From: Dichetophora obliterata
Lineage: Eukaryota; Arthropoda; Insecta; Diptera; Sciomyzidae
Direction of reading: 5' to 3'
Length of the DNA: 64,000 bases
Assembly (NCBI GenBank): GCA_963920525.1
Contig: OY986437.1
Span: 198,296,511 to 198,360,510 of the forward strand
Shown here piece after piece: positions 10,836 through 22,679 of this stretch. The stretch's first letter is position 1, and every line of letters starts with the position of its first letter. Made by a program: the position numbers and the translations under genes. A model generated the notes under the pieces. It worked only from the letters and a program-made list of their open reading frames with translations. It was not told the DNA's origin and did no database searches.

Positions 10836-10980
10836 AAGTTTTCTATATAACCTCGTTATTTATTATGTTGATTTTCTATGATTTAAATACAAATTGTAAA
10901 TGTTTGATAGCTTAAATCATTCTTGAACGTAAATTCAAATTCTAGTTGTTTGATAGTTTTAAATCGTTTATTGAGCTTTT
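10836..10980. repeat. Foldback family FB34, single arm
   Basis: Begins ATTAAAGTTTTCTATATAAC, then CTCGTTATTTATTATGTTG, which is the outer edge of the FB34 hairpin. It continues through both TTCTAGTTGTTTGATAG-type blocks and ends at ATCGTTTATTGAGCTTTTA. The opposite arm is absent. Confidence 0.7.
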
Positions 10981-12540
10981 AATAAATTTTTTTTATTTTT
11001 TGTATTGCAAGTAAAATTTATATTATTTATTTGAAATAACCATTTGGAGCGACGAGGAGCGTGCCACTTATTTTGAAATAATGCTATTATATATTTTAAC
11101 TGAGTTTTAAGTTGGTCACGATTTATCTCTGCACAAGTTTTTGCTCTTACAAAGCTAAACATATATCTAATAAAATCGGGTTTATATTTTATTTCGAGCT
11201 ATGCAGAAAAGATATGGCCAATTTTCATAGAACCTGTCTTGTAAAAAAAAATTTTCTTCATTATTTGCAGGTACTTGCAGCTTGGACATATTTTATTCTA
11301 TAAAACATACTTTTAGCTAACTTAAACAACAAATTTAGAATGTACCTCGATATACTTTTTTTTATTCACTTTTAAACTTTAAAAAGTTCTTTTTTTCACT
11401 TGAACATTCGCTACGACTTTGAAAATATCAGTAAAATGAAAGCTAAAATAAAAACAAACCCCGAATAATTTTTTATTTGCATTTGATTACAAGTGTTTAA
11501 AATATGCTTCATTAATTAGGGTTGCATTTTAAGTAACTCAATTGGAGGATTCGAAAGTTGGACCCAAATTTATGTTTTTTTTTACTAAGCTGGCAGCTTT
11601 TCTCGCACTTGACTTTCAGAGCTCCGTGTAACAAAACGAAATAAAAATTTTAAGACACTTTGTGGTTCTTCTTTGTGAAAGTGTATTCTATCAGAAAACA
11701 AAAAATTTATTGGGTTTTTTGGAAATTGATTTTTTCCTATTTATGGGAAAAGTAAAACACTGTGCGCTGTAGGTCAAATCTTTTACAAAACCAAAAAGTC
11801 TCCTCTTTATTATATGATTTTTATATAAATATAATTAAATATAAGATATCAATAAATTCAGTGAATTATCGTGATTTATTTTTAAAGCATACAAATTGTT
11901 AATAAAATACTAACCGGGAAAGACAAATCGTCAAAGCAAATTTTTATAGAAATATTGGTGGAAACAAATCAAAGTCAGGGTCCTAACTGCTGTCCAGTTT
12001 AAAGTCTCAAAAAGGTCCTTATCGTTAATGTTTAATATGACTGCATAAAATGATTGAGATATGGTACAAAACACATTTGCATTGGTCCTTGGAGAAGCTT
12101 TGAGAAAAAGTTTTAAAATAGTCCTTTATAACAACAAACGTAATATGCATAGATTTTTTTTCGATTTCATTGACCGTTAAGTCATTTAAAAAAATAAAAA
12201 TTTTTAATACAAATAATTTTCGTTGTTTTTTTTTTAAGTTTTTTTCTTACGCTAGCATTTTACAAGTTATTCAAACTATCGACAAATATTTCGGCATTGG
12301 AGTTTCCTCAAAAAGCATTTAATGAGTGCTAATCAAAAATATTACAACTGTTTATGCTGTTGTTTGCATAACAACAAGGTGTGAAGAAACAATAAAAAAT
12401 TATTGCATGTTTTAAATAATCAAAAAAACAAAAACCAAAAAATGCATTTATTGAAAAAACTGCAATGTGTATTCAAGAAAATTACAAGAGTTGCATGTAG
12501 CAGCAGCAACGCAAAGGTAGCAATACATTAAGTATTGCAG
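10981..12540. other. Unique-looking AT-rich spacer, no gene
   Basis: No protein homology is recognisable in either strand; frames are shorter than 70 codons. Base composition and scattered TTTTT/AAAAA runs are as in the flanking spacers. No transposon ends were found. Confidence 0.5.
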
Positions 12541-12611
12541 ATGTAGTAACAACCACAACTGCAACAACAACAACAACAACAACAACCACAACAATAACAA
12601 TAACAATAATA
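12541..12611. repeat. CAA/ACA microsatellite
   Basis: Trinucleotide array of AAC/ACA units with a few ACC interruptions, passing into (AATAAC) units. Such CAA arrays are common in fly UTRs and introns. The leucine-rich minus-strand frame over it is an artefact. Confidence 0.9.
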
Positions 12612-14560
12612 CAAAAGACTTAAAGTCATTCACGCTTAGGAAGCATGAAGAATTGAAAGCGAAAAAATCGCGCCGACAGACAAATAAAACTGAAAACGAA
12701 TGAAGCCAAGAAAAATACAGCTCACGTTGATGCTGAGTTAAAATGAGCAGGAAAAAAGTGCAGCGAAAAACCTAGTAGCAGCTGTAGTAGTAGAAAAGTA
12801 GTAAAATACTACGAAATATTCGCTGAATAAATGTGCAGTTTGCTAGTATTACGTTGGTTAGAGTTTGTTGTTGTTTTTGCACATTATTTCAGCTTGGTTG
12901 GTAATAAGAAAATATTACAAAATCGAATGCAAACAAACACACAAACATGAAGAAACATACAATAAACATAAAACTGCACTCGGTGGCTAGCTGGAGCGGC
13001 CGTGGCTTTAGTGGAGCCCTCGTCACAGACTTGAACAACGTCTTGATAGTTACAGAGCAGCCCAGACTAGCTGCAAGACTTGAAACAAATAGCTTGAACT
13101 GAACTACGACAACGACGATAACGACAAGTACAATGACTATGACGCTGATGACGACGTTTTTATACAAAACAGCAACAAAAACAGCACTTATTTTAAAAAA
13201 ATGTTTATTTTTTTTAGCAACTAATATAAATCTAATTTAACTATAAAAAACCACTTTTTTATTTTTGTTGTTTTTGCTGCTATTGTTGTTGAGGTGGTTT
13301 GCTTGGTGCTTTCATTAACTTGTTGAGCTTTGTAGAAACAGCTTTTGATTTGCATTATTTTTGAAGTGACTATTAATAGCGATATGGTATTTATAAGAAA
13401 AATTAAAGGATATAAAAATTTTTTTAACTAAAAATCTGTTATATTTACAAGGTTTTTGTTGTTTTTCAGCCAACTCTATTGCTGCACACGCAAAACCGCA
13501 ACACGAATCCTTTTTTCGTATCCAATTTAAGCTAAACTGTTTTGAGTTGAAATTTGGTTGTTTATTTTTTTTTTTTGCAAACACAATTGTGAATTTTCGC
13601 GTTTGAAAAACTTTTCGAAAAATTGATTCTTTTCGCGGTCGAAATTTGCGAGGAGCTAAAGTTTTAGTAGCTTCTTCCGCTAAGTTGTAGTCTTCAGAAC
13701 ACTCGAACGATTAAACTGATCGCGCTCAGAACGCAATTATTTAAAACGCGTTCGGAAATTTGCTTCCGTCGATATCTGGGAAGATGTCGCTGCCGATGTC
13801 GATGATAATGATGTCGTTGATGCTGCTGCTGTTGTAACACGACTACAACAACAAAAACATTCAAAAAGAATTGATTTTTTTCTTCTTTCACTCTTCTTCA
13901 CATTTCCTTTTTATAAAATTTTGTTTCGTTTTTTTTTTATTTATGTTCTTGTGCTGCTCTCACATTTCTTGCTCATTTACTCACTTTTTACTAATGATTC
14001 TTCTCTTTTTTTTTAATGAAATTTTGTCATTTGTCGACATCACGAGCTGAATTAATTAATTATTTAGAATTTTTTTTTTTTTAATTTTTTTTTCTGTCAC
14101 CAAAAATTATCTCAATTTAACTTGAGTGGATTCTGTCAGTTTACACGAGCCACCAAAAAAACCGATTTGTGGCCGTCTACTTAAACTGGTCGGCGCACAC
14201 TAAAGTCGTCGTCCGCTTCGTAGCAGTCGAATGCGCCCAAAAGCCCAGTAAAGCAACAAAAACAACATACTGAGTTGAAAAAAAACAAAAGAAATACAAA
14301 GGTTTTTTCATTGAAAAAACTAGTTGAAGAAACCGCAAACTTTAAGTTAAGACACAGCTTGAAGAAACAATGAGAAAAAGCAACAACAACAAAACCTGCA
14401 CAAAAGCTTTTGAGTTGGCTTAAACGCAGCTGTAATATAAGCTCAAACACACCCAGTCGGTAAAACACTTGAATCGGTCATTTCAAAAACAGCATTATTC
14501 AATTATTTTTTGCACATAGTTTTTTTGTTGCAAACACTTCCTTGAAGGTAGACCCAAAAT
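12612..14560. other. More complex, possibly host UTR/regulatory DNA
   Basis: Sequence complexity and GC are visibly higher than in the neighbouring spacers, especially at 12640-13160, 13630-13860 and 14130-14470. The stretch has CAA/GTTGTT runs and short trinucleotide-like words (GATGTCGATGATAATGATG). It lacks transposon ends or transposase homology. A TCAGT initiator-like word lies at 14136 (CTGTCAGTTTACACG) and is followed by CAACAAC-rich sequence, as in many fly 5' UTRs. No long coding frame is present; the longest frames (89-95 codons) look compositional. I infer an untranslated exon, intron or enhancer of a host gene whose coding part is elsewhere. Nothing proves transcription. Confidence 0.3.
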
Positions 14561-14970
14561 CTGGGTAAAATCCACACACTTCTGTGTACTTCTTCCTACA
14601 ATATTTAAGCAATACCTCGCAATCTTCGTTTATTGCTAAAACAACATGGAAAAACGCTACATGAGAGCGATTCTAGATCAGTTTGAAAACATGATCGTAT
14701 CTACGTCCCAGAAGAATATTTTAATTTAGTTTCGAAATCCAGTTCAAAATTTACAGTTAAAGAACTGAAAACTGAAGATAAGATGAGAAATATTCCAAAA
14801 GATATTAAAACATGACAAATTAATGCATGTGAAATGTTAGGAAGCCAATTTTTAAGTGTAATCGTCAATAATAAGCAATAAAAATATGATTACTACGATT
14901 GTTTTGGTTAAATTATGTACCACTAATCCTATTTCTTGCTAAAACAATATAGGTCAAGAACAGTTTTTCA
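14561..14970. other. Spacer, no gene
   Basis: No recognisable gene. The last part has several ATTAGTAATAATAAGC-like words but no repeat boundary. Confidence 0.45.
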
Positions 14971-15413
14971 CACTCAAAAAAATCTGCTTCCCTAAAATTA
15001 AGAAACTGTGGCTTTAATTCATAGGCATGGGTTTTTCTATATTCTATAGAGGTTTCTCCTTAATGTAGAGAATTTTTACATGAATTAACGACCTCACGTC
15101 TTGATTACGTTGCAATGTTATAAAAACAGCTTCTTAGATTTGAAGACAAGTTTTTACTTAAATATAAGAAATGACATTGTATTGATATCAAGTCTGCTCG
15201 CAACATTCTACAGCATGATTTCTTAAATTTGGAGAAACATAAGTTACAAAACTTGGATATTTTATAGAAATACATGTAAGTTTTTCTTTTTTTGTATACC
15301 ACAAGTGATTTATTTTAAAGATGCATTTCTTATATTTCTAGAAAAAATGCTTTAAAATTACTTACGAAGCGAACGAGTCTTAATGAAGCAAATTAAGCGA
15401 CGATTGTTGAACA

Positions 15414-15487
15414 ACAGCGATGGTCGAATGGATAAGCCCATGCACTTACACTCACGCGGCCGAGGTTCAAGTCTCCGGATAGTGGTA
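15414..15487 (+). other. tRNA-like segment (box A and box B present)
   Basis: TGGTCGAATGGATAAG at 15421 resembles a D-arm/box A, and GAGGTTCAAGTCTCC (about 15462) is a good T-arm/box B. Their spacing is about that of a tRNA. The acceptor strands do not pair, so it is not a functional tRNA. It is more likely a tRNA-derived SINE or pseudogene inside the surrounding TIR element. Confidence 0.5.
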
Positions 15488-15613
15488 ATTTTTCAAATTA
15501 ATTTAATGTTAATAATAAAATTGTTTGTTTCATAATTCTCACAGTAAGCTGCTTAAAATCATTAAAAAGGGTTTTTTTTTTGCAAAAACTAAAAAATTTT
15601 TCCAGGAATTTGT

Positions 15614-15810
15614 TGAAAAATTTCTTAATTTCAGAGAAAATTTTTCTCTTACTTATAGCCGATGATTAATAAAAGGTAGAAAATTTCTTATTTTCAAAGC
15701 AAATTTTTCTCGTAGTTATAGCCACTGATTAATAAACGGCAGAAAATTTCTTATTTGAAGAGAAAATGTTTCTCTTAGTTATAGCTGATGATAAATAAAC
15801 GGTAGAAAAA
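15614..15810. repeat. Three tandem copies of a 63-64 bp unit
   Basis: Units begin GAAAAATTTCTTAATTTC (15614), GAAAATTTCTTATTTTC (15679) and GAAAATTTCTTATTTGAAG (15742). Each runs through TTTTTCTC..AGTTATAGCC..GATTAATAAACGG. The third copy is slightly diverged. Confidence 0.9.
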
Positions 15811-16042
15811 CTTATTAAAATGTAATAAGATTTCAACACAATTGCGATAAGTATCTTCAATTTAGCGAAATAGTTCGTAAATGATTAAATAATTTTCCTA
15901 AAATATTTCCCACTCCTGGTGTCAACTTAACGAAAAATATATACGTCATTTTTAGAAAATCGGCCATGGCGCTAAATGAAGCCCGATTTTCTAACGATTG
16001 GGTGCTATTTTTCTAGATTTTTTAGAAATATTTTTCTGAGTG

Positions 16043-16834
16043 CAGGATTTCTTTTATTATAATTATTAATAAACTGAGAAGGTTATTCGATATTTTAATG
16101 TTTTACAGCTCAAATACAAAATTAATCATAAAAAAGTCCTTTGAAACTCGTTTGCTTGTGCGTGAAACAGTTTTTATTGATTCCTGAAAAACTCAAATTG
16201 TGTGACTTATGAGGTTTTTGAAATGACCGATTCATTTGATTTGAATAGCGCAATATTAATCGTAACGAACAAATTTTTTTCACTAAACTTTTTATAAAGA
16301 TCTGTATGACGCCTTTTTGCAAGCTATCCCAAAGTTTTTGCAAATCTTTTGAAGCCTTTTTAAACAAAAACAGTAGCTTCGCTAGAGGGAGAGACACAAG
16401 GGGGCTGTCGTCCGGGTGCCAAGACTAAGGGTGTCAAAATGTTTCTCAGCATTTATTGACTTGCAAATAATATCAAAAATGTTTATTGATCAGAACTCGA
16501 AATTATTTTTTCACAATTTTAATCGAATGGCACAGTCTAAGCTTGTTTAAAGTTTTTGTTTTTATGGGAGGAGAGAGAGCGGCAGATTGTGCTTCTTCGA
16601 TCATGTCATAAATGTTCAAGCAATGAAATTTTTTACATCTTAGATCGGTTTGCGTACTTGAAAATGAACGAACTTTTCAATAATTGTGCAAGTTTCTATA
16701 AAATTATGTTCGTGTACATCAAAAACTTGCAGCAGAGCGAGCGACAATTAGAGATAGCAAAATATTTCACCTAATTCTTAAAAATTGTAAATTCCTGCTT
16801 AAAAAAATGTTGGTTTAGTAAAAACTTAGTTGTC
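16043..16834. other. Spacer, no gene
   Basis: The frames of 72-91 codons on either strand have no recognisable domain. A short G-rich island lies at 16385-16432. No transposon ends were identified. Confidence 0.45.
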
Positions 16835-17417
16835 AACTTTACTTACTTAATGACAAACTTTACTCTTAGTTAAAATACTAGTTAACTTAAATACTAGTTA
16901 AATACTAGATACTAGTTAAAACATACAACCGTATGTCGGTCTTGGCCTCATCTAAGAATGTGCTCCAGAAATGACTGTCTCTCGCTTGCCGGTGCCAGTT
17001 GCAAACTCCAAGCTTCGTCAGGTTGCCCTCTACTTTGTCTTTCCAACGAAAATGCGGTCGTACTCTTCTGCGTTGACCGCCGCTGGGTACCGAATCGAAT
17101 ATTTTCTTCACTGGAGCATCGTTTTTCATGCTCTGAACATGACTTACCAGCGAAGCCGCTCGATTTTAATACGCTTGACTCTGTCGATGTCAGCGTACAG
17201 AAGTAGGACGGGCATAAAGTAGCATAAAGTAGGACAGGCGTGATGAGCGATTTGTAGAGCGTGATTTTCGTTCGTCGAGAGAGGGCTCTGCTTCTCAATT
17301 GCCTACTGAGCCCAAAGTAACACCTGTTGGCAAGAGTTATTCTTTGCTTGATCTCAATGGTGATGTCGTTGGTTGGGTTTATGCTGGATCCCAGATAGAT
17401 GAAGTTCTTCACAACCT
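16835..17417 (-). pseudogene. 5'-truncated RTE LINE copy, minus strand
   Basis: On the minus strand this matches the C-terminal end of the intact RTE at 29216-32471. Reading down from 17417 it begins VVKNFIYLGSSINPTNDI, then ITLANRCYFGLSRQLRSRAL, and continues to TPVLLYA. It then jumps over about 140 bp of the parental sequence (the TWTLSS..YGPICVN region) to the LYADIDRVKRI segment, and runs through the C-terminal PSGGQRRRxRPH block to the end of the ORF (DIRL). A degenerate TAAG-type tail is visible on the plus strand as ACTTTACTTACTTA at about 16847. Frameshifts make it non-coding. It shows that the RTE family has older, dead copies nearby. Confidence 0.85.
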
Positions 17418-17706
17418 ATCTTACTTATAAGTTGTACTTACTTTACTCTACTAAGAAATAGTACTTATTTTAGAGGATTCTCAACACACAACCAAGGTTA
17501 ACATTAATTTCGGAGAGAACTTGTTTTTGCTTACATTAAATAAGGCTGTGTCTAATAAGTAAATAAATAGATAAAATCCTTAAATATTGTTTTTTTTTCT
17601 AATTTCTACAACAGCAAAAACATATATTTTGTATTTTTTTTTTAATTGATTCGTAAAAATTTCAAACATTTAAAAACTAGACAGTATCATAATTTAATTA
17701 TATATG
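17418..17706. other. Spacer, no gene
   Basis: Starts with more (TACTTA)-like words, possibly a continuation of the target or tail sequence around the RTE fragment, then AT-rich DNA without features. Confidence 0.4.
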
Positions 17707-18361
17707 TATAAGGTTAAGTATGCTGAGAGCACATATCTGACGGCATATGTCAAAATCAGCTGTTTGGTGTTCGTATCTTTTACTTTGACATTCGGTGATT
17801 CAAATTCCATCCATCCAGCGTTTTTGTTTGAAAAGGTCAAGGGCCTTTAAAAAAAGAAAACGTTTTTCTTAATCCAATAGTTTTATCAAATTGCACACTT
17901 CTTCGGCATTTTTAAGCAGTTACAAAAACCCAAACTTCAAGAAAATGGTTTCAAAATTATTTTAAACACGAATTTAATATTAAAATTTAATATTTTGACT
18001 TATAATCAGAAATTTTCATTTGATTGTTCCCAGCCAGCATTTGGACTAGAAAATGGTCTCCTTTCGCCTAGGTTAGGCGAAAGCGATACTTCTGGAAGCC
18101 ATTTAGGTGAGTTTCATTTTCTGCTCTTCTTCAAGATTTCGCAACCATGAACTTTTTCGCAACGATGAACGAGCTCGGTGGCGAAAATTTGTTCTTGAAG
18201 AAGAATCGCTTTCTGTTCCTACAGAAGGAGCGATACAAAATGCTGCTTAGGTTTACTTGTCTTTTTCCTTTTTCTTTGACATTTTGCGATCCAAGTTTTA
18301 TTGTTTTATTTTTGAAAAAAAGCATACATAAAAAACTATTTCATGGTTACTTAACCTTATA
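17707..18361. mobile_element. Candidate TIR element (AAGGTTAAGTA ends)
   Basis: Perfect 14-bp inverted ends TATAAGGTTAAGTA at 17707-17720 and 18348-18361, with TA-rich flanks compatible with a TA target. The interior of about 655 bp is non-coding and includes a perfect 10-bp hairpin at 18061-18083. Because the inverted repeat is short, the boundaries could be coincidental. Confidence 0.45.
18061..18083. repeat. Perfect short hairpin
   Basis: CTTTCGCCTA and its exact complement TAGGCGAAAG are separated by GGT, giving a 10-bp stem with a 3-base loop. It is followed by CGATACTTC. It lies inside the 17707-18361 candidate element; its function is unknown. Confidence 0.85.
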
Positions 18362-19149
18362 TATAATTTAATCATGAATAGTGTTTATTTTGTGTGAACG
18401 CAATTATTTTAAAATTTATTTGCTCGCTGAAAAACATTTTCAAAAATTTTTGTGAATATTATTATTAACAAGGTAAGCGCATGCTAATCAATAAAAAACT
18501 CGTTTTTAATATATTTTTTTTCTTGTGTTTACGTCTTTTTGCATTGTAGATGACGTTATCTTTATTCAAGAATTTTCATTGTACATATTTGTAATAATTT
18601 TTTTTACCAAGTCGACTTTTTTTGTATTTTTTTGAATAACGTTTGTCAAATTTTTGAAGATATACATATGGGCATTTTCATTATGTCGAACGTGACTGTC
18701 ACTCACATTTAATTTAAAAAAAAACCAAAGTAAACCATATTTTCATTTCTCGTTTTACTTTACATTATAGCTCTTAGGAAGCACTTTAATTAGTGCCAAA
18801 GTTTACAGCAGACATAATCCTAGTTCCCACGATGCAAGCAAAAAAAGAAACAATTCGAACGGGACAAAAATGGAAGTAGTTTTCGTGGCCATACATTTCG
18901 AAGCCACAATTCAGCGAAATTTGCACAATTTTTTATTACAACTAATTTTGGAATATTTTGCAATAATATTTTGGAATATTTTTAGTGCATTTTGTTTGAT
19001 TTTAATATCTTCTCTACTTTTTTTTTTTAATATAAATCTGATTCGATACGTGACAATTCGAACGTGACATTTTTTCCATTATGATTCAACTGGATAACGA
19101 TTTGTATATTTTTGTATTTTAGTTATTGTTAGTAATTAACAAACAAGTT
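18362..19149. other. Spacer, no gene
   Basis: No recognisable gene. The word ATTCGAACGxGACA occurs at 18857 and 19054, and a variant GTCGAACGTGAC at 18684. These look like fragments of a decayed repeat. Confidence 0.4.
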
Positions 19150-19445
19150 TAATAAATTGTCCTTTTCTTGCCTTAACCATTTTTCTATTATCTTTAGCTA
19201 ATGCCTTCCATTTTTACTAAAACAAAAATATTTACGAAATATTTACTAAACATTTACGAAAAAGGAAACTACATTTGTGCGAATGTGCAGTCGATTTGAT
19301 CATCATGGTAAATGCATTTATGTAACAATTGCTTAAATTAGTAAAATTTAAATGCTACTCTAATAGAATATCATAAAATTATAAGTTTTTAATAACTTTT
19401 AATTTTTTAGACACGGCGGACCTTTCGGCGGAAATGCCCATATGC
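19150..19445. repeat. Dispersed repeat R19, copy 1
   Basis: Aligns with the DNA around 52930-53600: TATTATCTTTAGCTAATG, CCATTTTTACT, ATTTACTAAACATTTACG, TTTGATCATCATGGTAAAT, then AACTTTTAATTTTTTAG. The right end reads GGCGGACCTTTCGGCGG, GGAAATGCCC. The other copy is interrupted by a MITE, so this copy supplies its empty site. No coding capacity; class unknown. Confidence 0.65.
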
Positions 19446-19949
19446 ATAAAACACAAATTTGTGCAGTTGTTTTTCTGATAAAATCACATTCAATTTCTAA
19501 ACTCTACTTTTTGCCTGCTGGGTATGTAAGTCAAGTTTCTAGCAGTTAGTGTGTTTATATATATTTAATCCGTTCTCTTCGTTGCTCGTTTTGGCCAAAT
19601 TCGCCATAATGTAACCTGGTAGAGCTCTTCACGCTTTGCAGTTTAGCTTAAATGAAAGCGAAAATATAAACGGAGAGCACGAATCGAAGCAAAGAATCAC
19701 TCATTCGTTTAGGAGAGAAATTAAGTTGAGCTGATTGGATTACATATACAAAAGCACTGTAATCTCAGAGCTGAGATTATTATGAATTAGAGTACCCTAC
19801 AAGCTGTCTTTATAAAATAAGGGTTCGTACAATTATCAATAGATTTTATTACCATTTCAAAATTTAAAACTTTGTATTAATTAAAAGAAAACACAATCTC
19901 AAAAAGAACTTAAAATGTCATACTTAAAACGTTAAATACCTATATAAAT
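19446..19949. other. Spacer, no gene
   Basis: No recognisable gene. The stretch from 19620 to 19720 is more purine-rich and complex (AGCGAAAATATAAACGGAG) but has no coding frame. Confidence 0.4.
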
Positions 19950-21354
19950 TGTAATAGCTGGAATTTTAAAAAAATTTGAAAATTTTATAACAAACCTTAA
20001 TTCGCCGATAATTTTGATTATTGGTGACCTAAATGCACGCGTTTCTAAAGCACAAGTACTCGATAAAAAGTTAATAACAGATTGCCTCTTTATTAGTGAG
20101 GAAAGGAATTCTAAAGATATTGTTTTGGATAGTAAAGGTAGAAAATTACTGGATCTTGTAGAAAGTGTTGGTAGTGTGATTTTGAACGGACGGCATGTGG
20201 GTGATTCGTATGGTGAGTTTACTTTTTGTGGTGGTGTTGATAACTCTGTCATCGACTATTGTAAAAGCTCTTTTAGCTTTCTAAAAATGATAACAGATTT
20301 TGCCATCCCATGCAGGGAATACTCTGACCATATGCCACTCACTTTAAATATATCATTGCAAGTTTCAAATGCGTCTGTAAAAGAGATTTCACTTCCTCAA
20401 AAATTGCAATGGAAACCAAACAAAGCACAAAATTATGCGCAAGCTCTTGAATCTTTTTGAAATTCGGACTAAATCTGGGATAGCTCGACTATCGATGAGA
20501 AGATTAACGTGTGCATTGGTAAAATAAAAGCTGCTACAGGTGGGAAAGAACAGAGGAAGTTCTTTGAGCCCAAAAGTAAATGGTTTGACTGTCAATGTGC
20601 AAATACACGTAGTAAAATGTTAGATAAACTTAACCTCTTTAGAAAACACGATCTTGAAGCATATCGTAAGGCCTATTTGGATAATAAAACGAAATATGTA
20701 AGGATTTGTAGTACGAAAAAACTCATATATGAAAATGACAACATTGACAAACTAAATGCGGTAAGAAACTCGAGCGATTGGTGGAAATTAGCGAAGTCCT
20801 TTAAGAACTCAACATATACTGTTGGTAATGTATTGTCAGCCAAGACCTTTCCTGGTCATTTTCAAGCGCTGCTCACTGTTGAACCATCCTTGAAAGTTTT
20901 TTCCTGGTCAGATCCCAATTGGACTGATGCATTTTTGGATTCACCTTTCAAGTATAGAGATTTGCTCTGCGTTCTAAAAAGATGTAAGGAAAATAAAGCG
21001 CCGAAAGGAATAGTTAAAATTAGTTATGAGTTTTATAAAAATGCTCCACGCTGTTTTTTAGAAGAAATGCTACTGGTTTTTAATAGAATTTTCTTACGAA
21101 CTGAGATTCCACATTTTTTTAGAAAATCTTTAATAGTTCCGCAATTTAAAAAAGGAGATCCAAACTGTGTTGGCAACTACAGAGGGATGTCATTGTTAGA
21201 CACAAACTACAAAATCTTCACAGGCTTACTTCTTGATCGAGTACATAGTTCGATTAGTCGAAACAATATTGTAAATGAATACCAAGCGGGTTTTCGCAAA
21301 GAGTATTCAACAATTGAGAATCTTTTTAATTTGTCAAGCATAATTTTTTTAAAC
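19950..21354 (+). pseudogene. LINE ORF2 part 1: endonuclease end and first half of RT
   Basis: From about 19955 the frame gives KFENFITNLNSPIILIIGDL, then NARV. GDLNAR is the endonuclease GDxN motif, and CREYSDHMPL (about 20310-20340) is its terminal SDH motif. The first residues of the endonuclease are missing. Two in-frame stops (20458-20460 and 20470-20472) precede the linker and the start of the reverse transcriptase. That part carries NKAPKGIVKISYEFYKNAP, FRKSLIVPQFKKGDPNCVGN, YRGMSLLDTNYKIF and NEYQAGFRKEYSTIENLFNL, i.e. RT blocks 1 and 2. The frame is then cut by the MITE at 21355. The chain was probably expressed on a LINE RNA for target-primed reverse transcription; this copy cannot make it. 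Confidence 0.8.
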
Positions 21355-22055
21355 TTAAGCATAGTACTCTGTTCAATTTCATGTGAAATTTCACTCAAAT
21401 CTCCATACAAAGTATGACAGCTGCGAAACAAGCGTGGACATTTTCACAATATTTTCGTCAGAGCAGTACTATGTTCCGCAGCGTGAAATTATCGCAACAT
21501 GTTTCTGAGCAACATTTTTTCACGACAATTTAATTGTACTGCCCAGTGTTCGGACTTTACTGCAATTGCAGTAGATCTACTGCGCTTTATTGTTGCAAAA
21601 TTTATTGTTTCACTGCGTCAATGCGGTTTTTCCAAATCTACTGCGATTTATTAGCAACAAAATTTTTTATGGTTATTTTTGTAATATTTTTGGAATATGT
21701 AAGGGAGAGTTGTCAAAAAGGGACCTCTTTTAATGTGCGACTCGAACCTTTCTCCGATATTTTCCACAGGCATCACCAATGTTTTGACATTGAATGTGTA
21801 GCTGCGATACACCATCACTTTTCATGTGAACTTGGAGAGAAAATATGCGTACTTATATTCGTGCCAAACATATTATAAAAAATTTCAGAAAAAAGTTTTT
21901 CATCATGTTTGGTAGTGATAATTTTATCATTATATTTTGTGCTATATAAACGGTGAGTATATGCATTGTGTTTGTCTTTCGTTTAATTTTAAAGTGATTT
22001 CTGTTCAAATTCAGTGAAAAAATAAATTTCTGATGGTACCTAGGATGAAGGCGTA

Positions 22056-22480
22056 CACTGTTAAAAATCTTGGACTAAATTCAAAATTTTTTTGGATTAC
22101 ATATAGGAAAACCCCCAAAAAAGGCTACTTTCTTATCTAAGGAAAAGTTTAAAATGTTCTAATCCAAAAAAGATTAGTTTATAATTCGCGAAAAGATTAA
22201 ACAAAATCAATATAAATGTCAACTTTAAATAAAATCTGTTCATGAACATACGACCTCTGATATGCTGGTCCAACGCCTTATCTACTTGTCCAACTCGGTT
22301 CTTAACAAGGTTTCACTTATTTTGCACTATTACGAATACAAGTTAGTTCCTTAAAGGAAGGTGTGTTCGAGACCCAGCTAAATAAAACTAAAATAGGGAT
22401 TAAAAAATAGTACTTTTTGGATTAAAAGTTCCTTTAAACCAAAGTTTGGATTAAAAAGTAGTCCAAAATTTTTAAAAGTG
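22056..22480. mobile_element. Nested TIR element with tRNA-like core
   Basis: The 22-bp inverted ends begin CACTGTTAAAAATCTTGG (22056) and CACTTTTAAAAATTTTGG (complement ending at 22480), with two mismatches. The right half carries several GGATTAAAA words. On the minus strand at 22240-22300 a tRNA-like box A (TGGACAAGTAGATAAGG) is followed by a weak box B-like word. At 425 bp it is non-coding. It is nested inside the hAT at 21544-23251. Confidence 0.6.
22240..22300 (-). other. tRNA-like segment, minus strand
   Basis: Reading the minus strand, TTGGACAAGTAGATAAGGCG resembles a tRNA D-arm/box A. GGTCGTATGTTCATGAAC, about 35 bases further on, is a poor T-arm/box B. There is no acceptor stem. It is comparable in position and layout to the segment in the TIR element at 14971-16042. 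Confidence 0.3.
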
Positions 22481-22679
22481 AATCTGAAGAATAATGTCAA
22501 TTATATTCATGCTAAAGGTCAACTAATTATATAAAAAATTCGTAATTTAGTGTTTTCATTTCAATTACATTACGCTTTCCATGGTTTTATTGAATGTATG
22601 ATAGAGTCCCACATTAGAAGGTAAAAATTTTTGGAGCCGATTTCAAGAATTTCAGATTTTTTAAAAATACAATCATTGG

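Larger units (their letters stand above)
14971..16042. mobile_element. TIR element carrying a tRNA-like core and a 63-bp tandem repeat
   Basis: The ends are CACTCAAAAAAATCT (14971) and CACTCAGAAAAATAT (complement ending at 16042), with further TTCTAGAAAA-like subterminal words. The 1072-bp interior has no transposase. It contains a tRNA-like segment (15414-15487) and a three-copy tandem repeat (15614-15810). The target duplication is not clear (CA on both sides at most), so the superfamily is unassigned. The left boundary is less certain than the right. Confidence 0.5.

Noticed and set aside
12448..12633. Leu-rich minus-strand ORF
   Set aside because: It is the CAA microsatellite read on the other strand.
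13694..13891. His/Gln-rich minus-strand ORF
   Set aside because: Arises from trinucleotide-like GATGTC/CAACAA words; short and without homology.
15414..15487. Functional tRNA gene
   Set aside because: Boxes A and B look good, but there is no acceptor stem, and it sits inside a TIR element.
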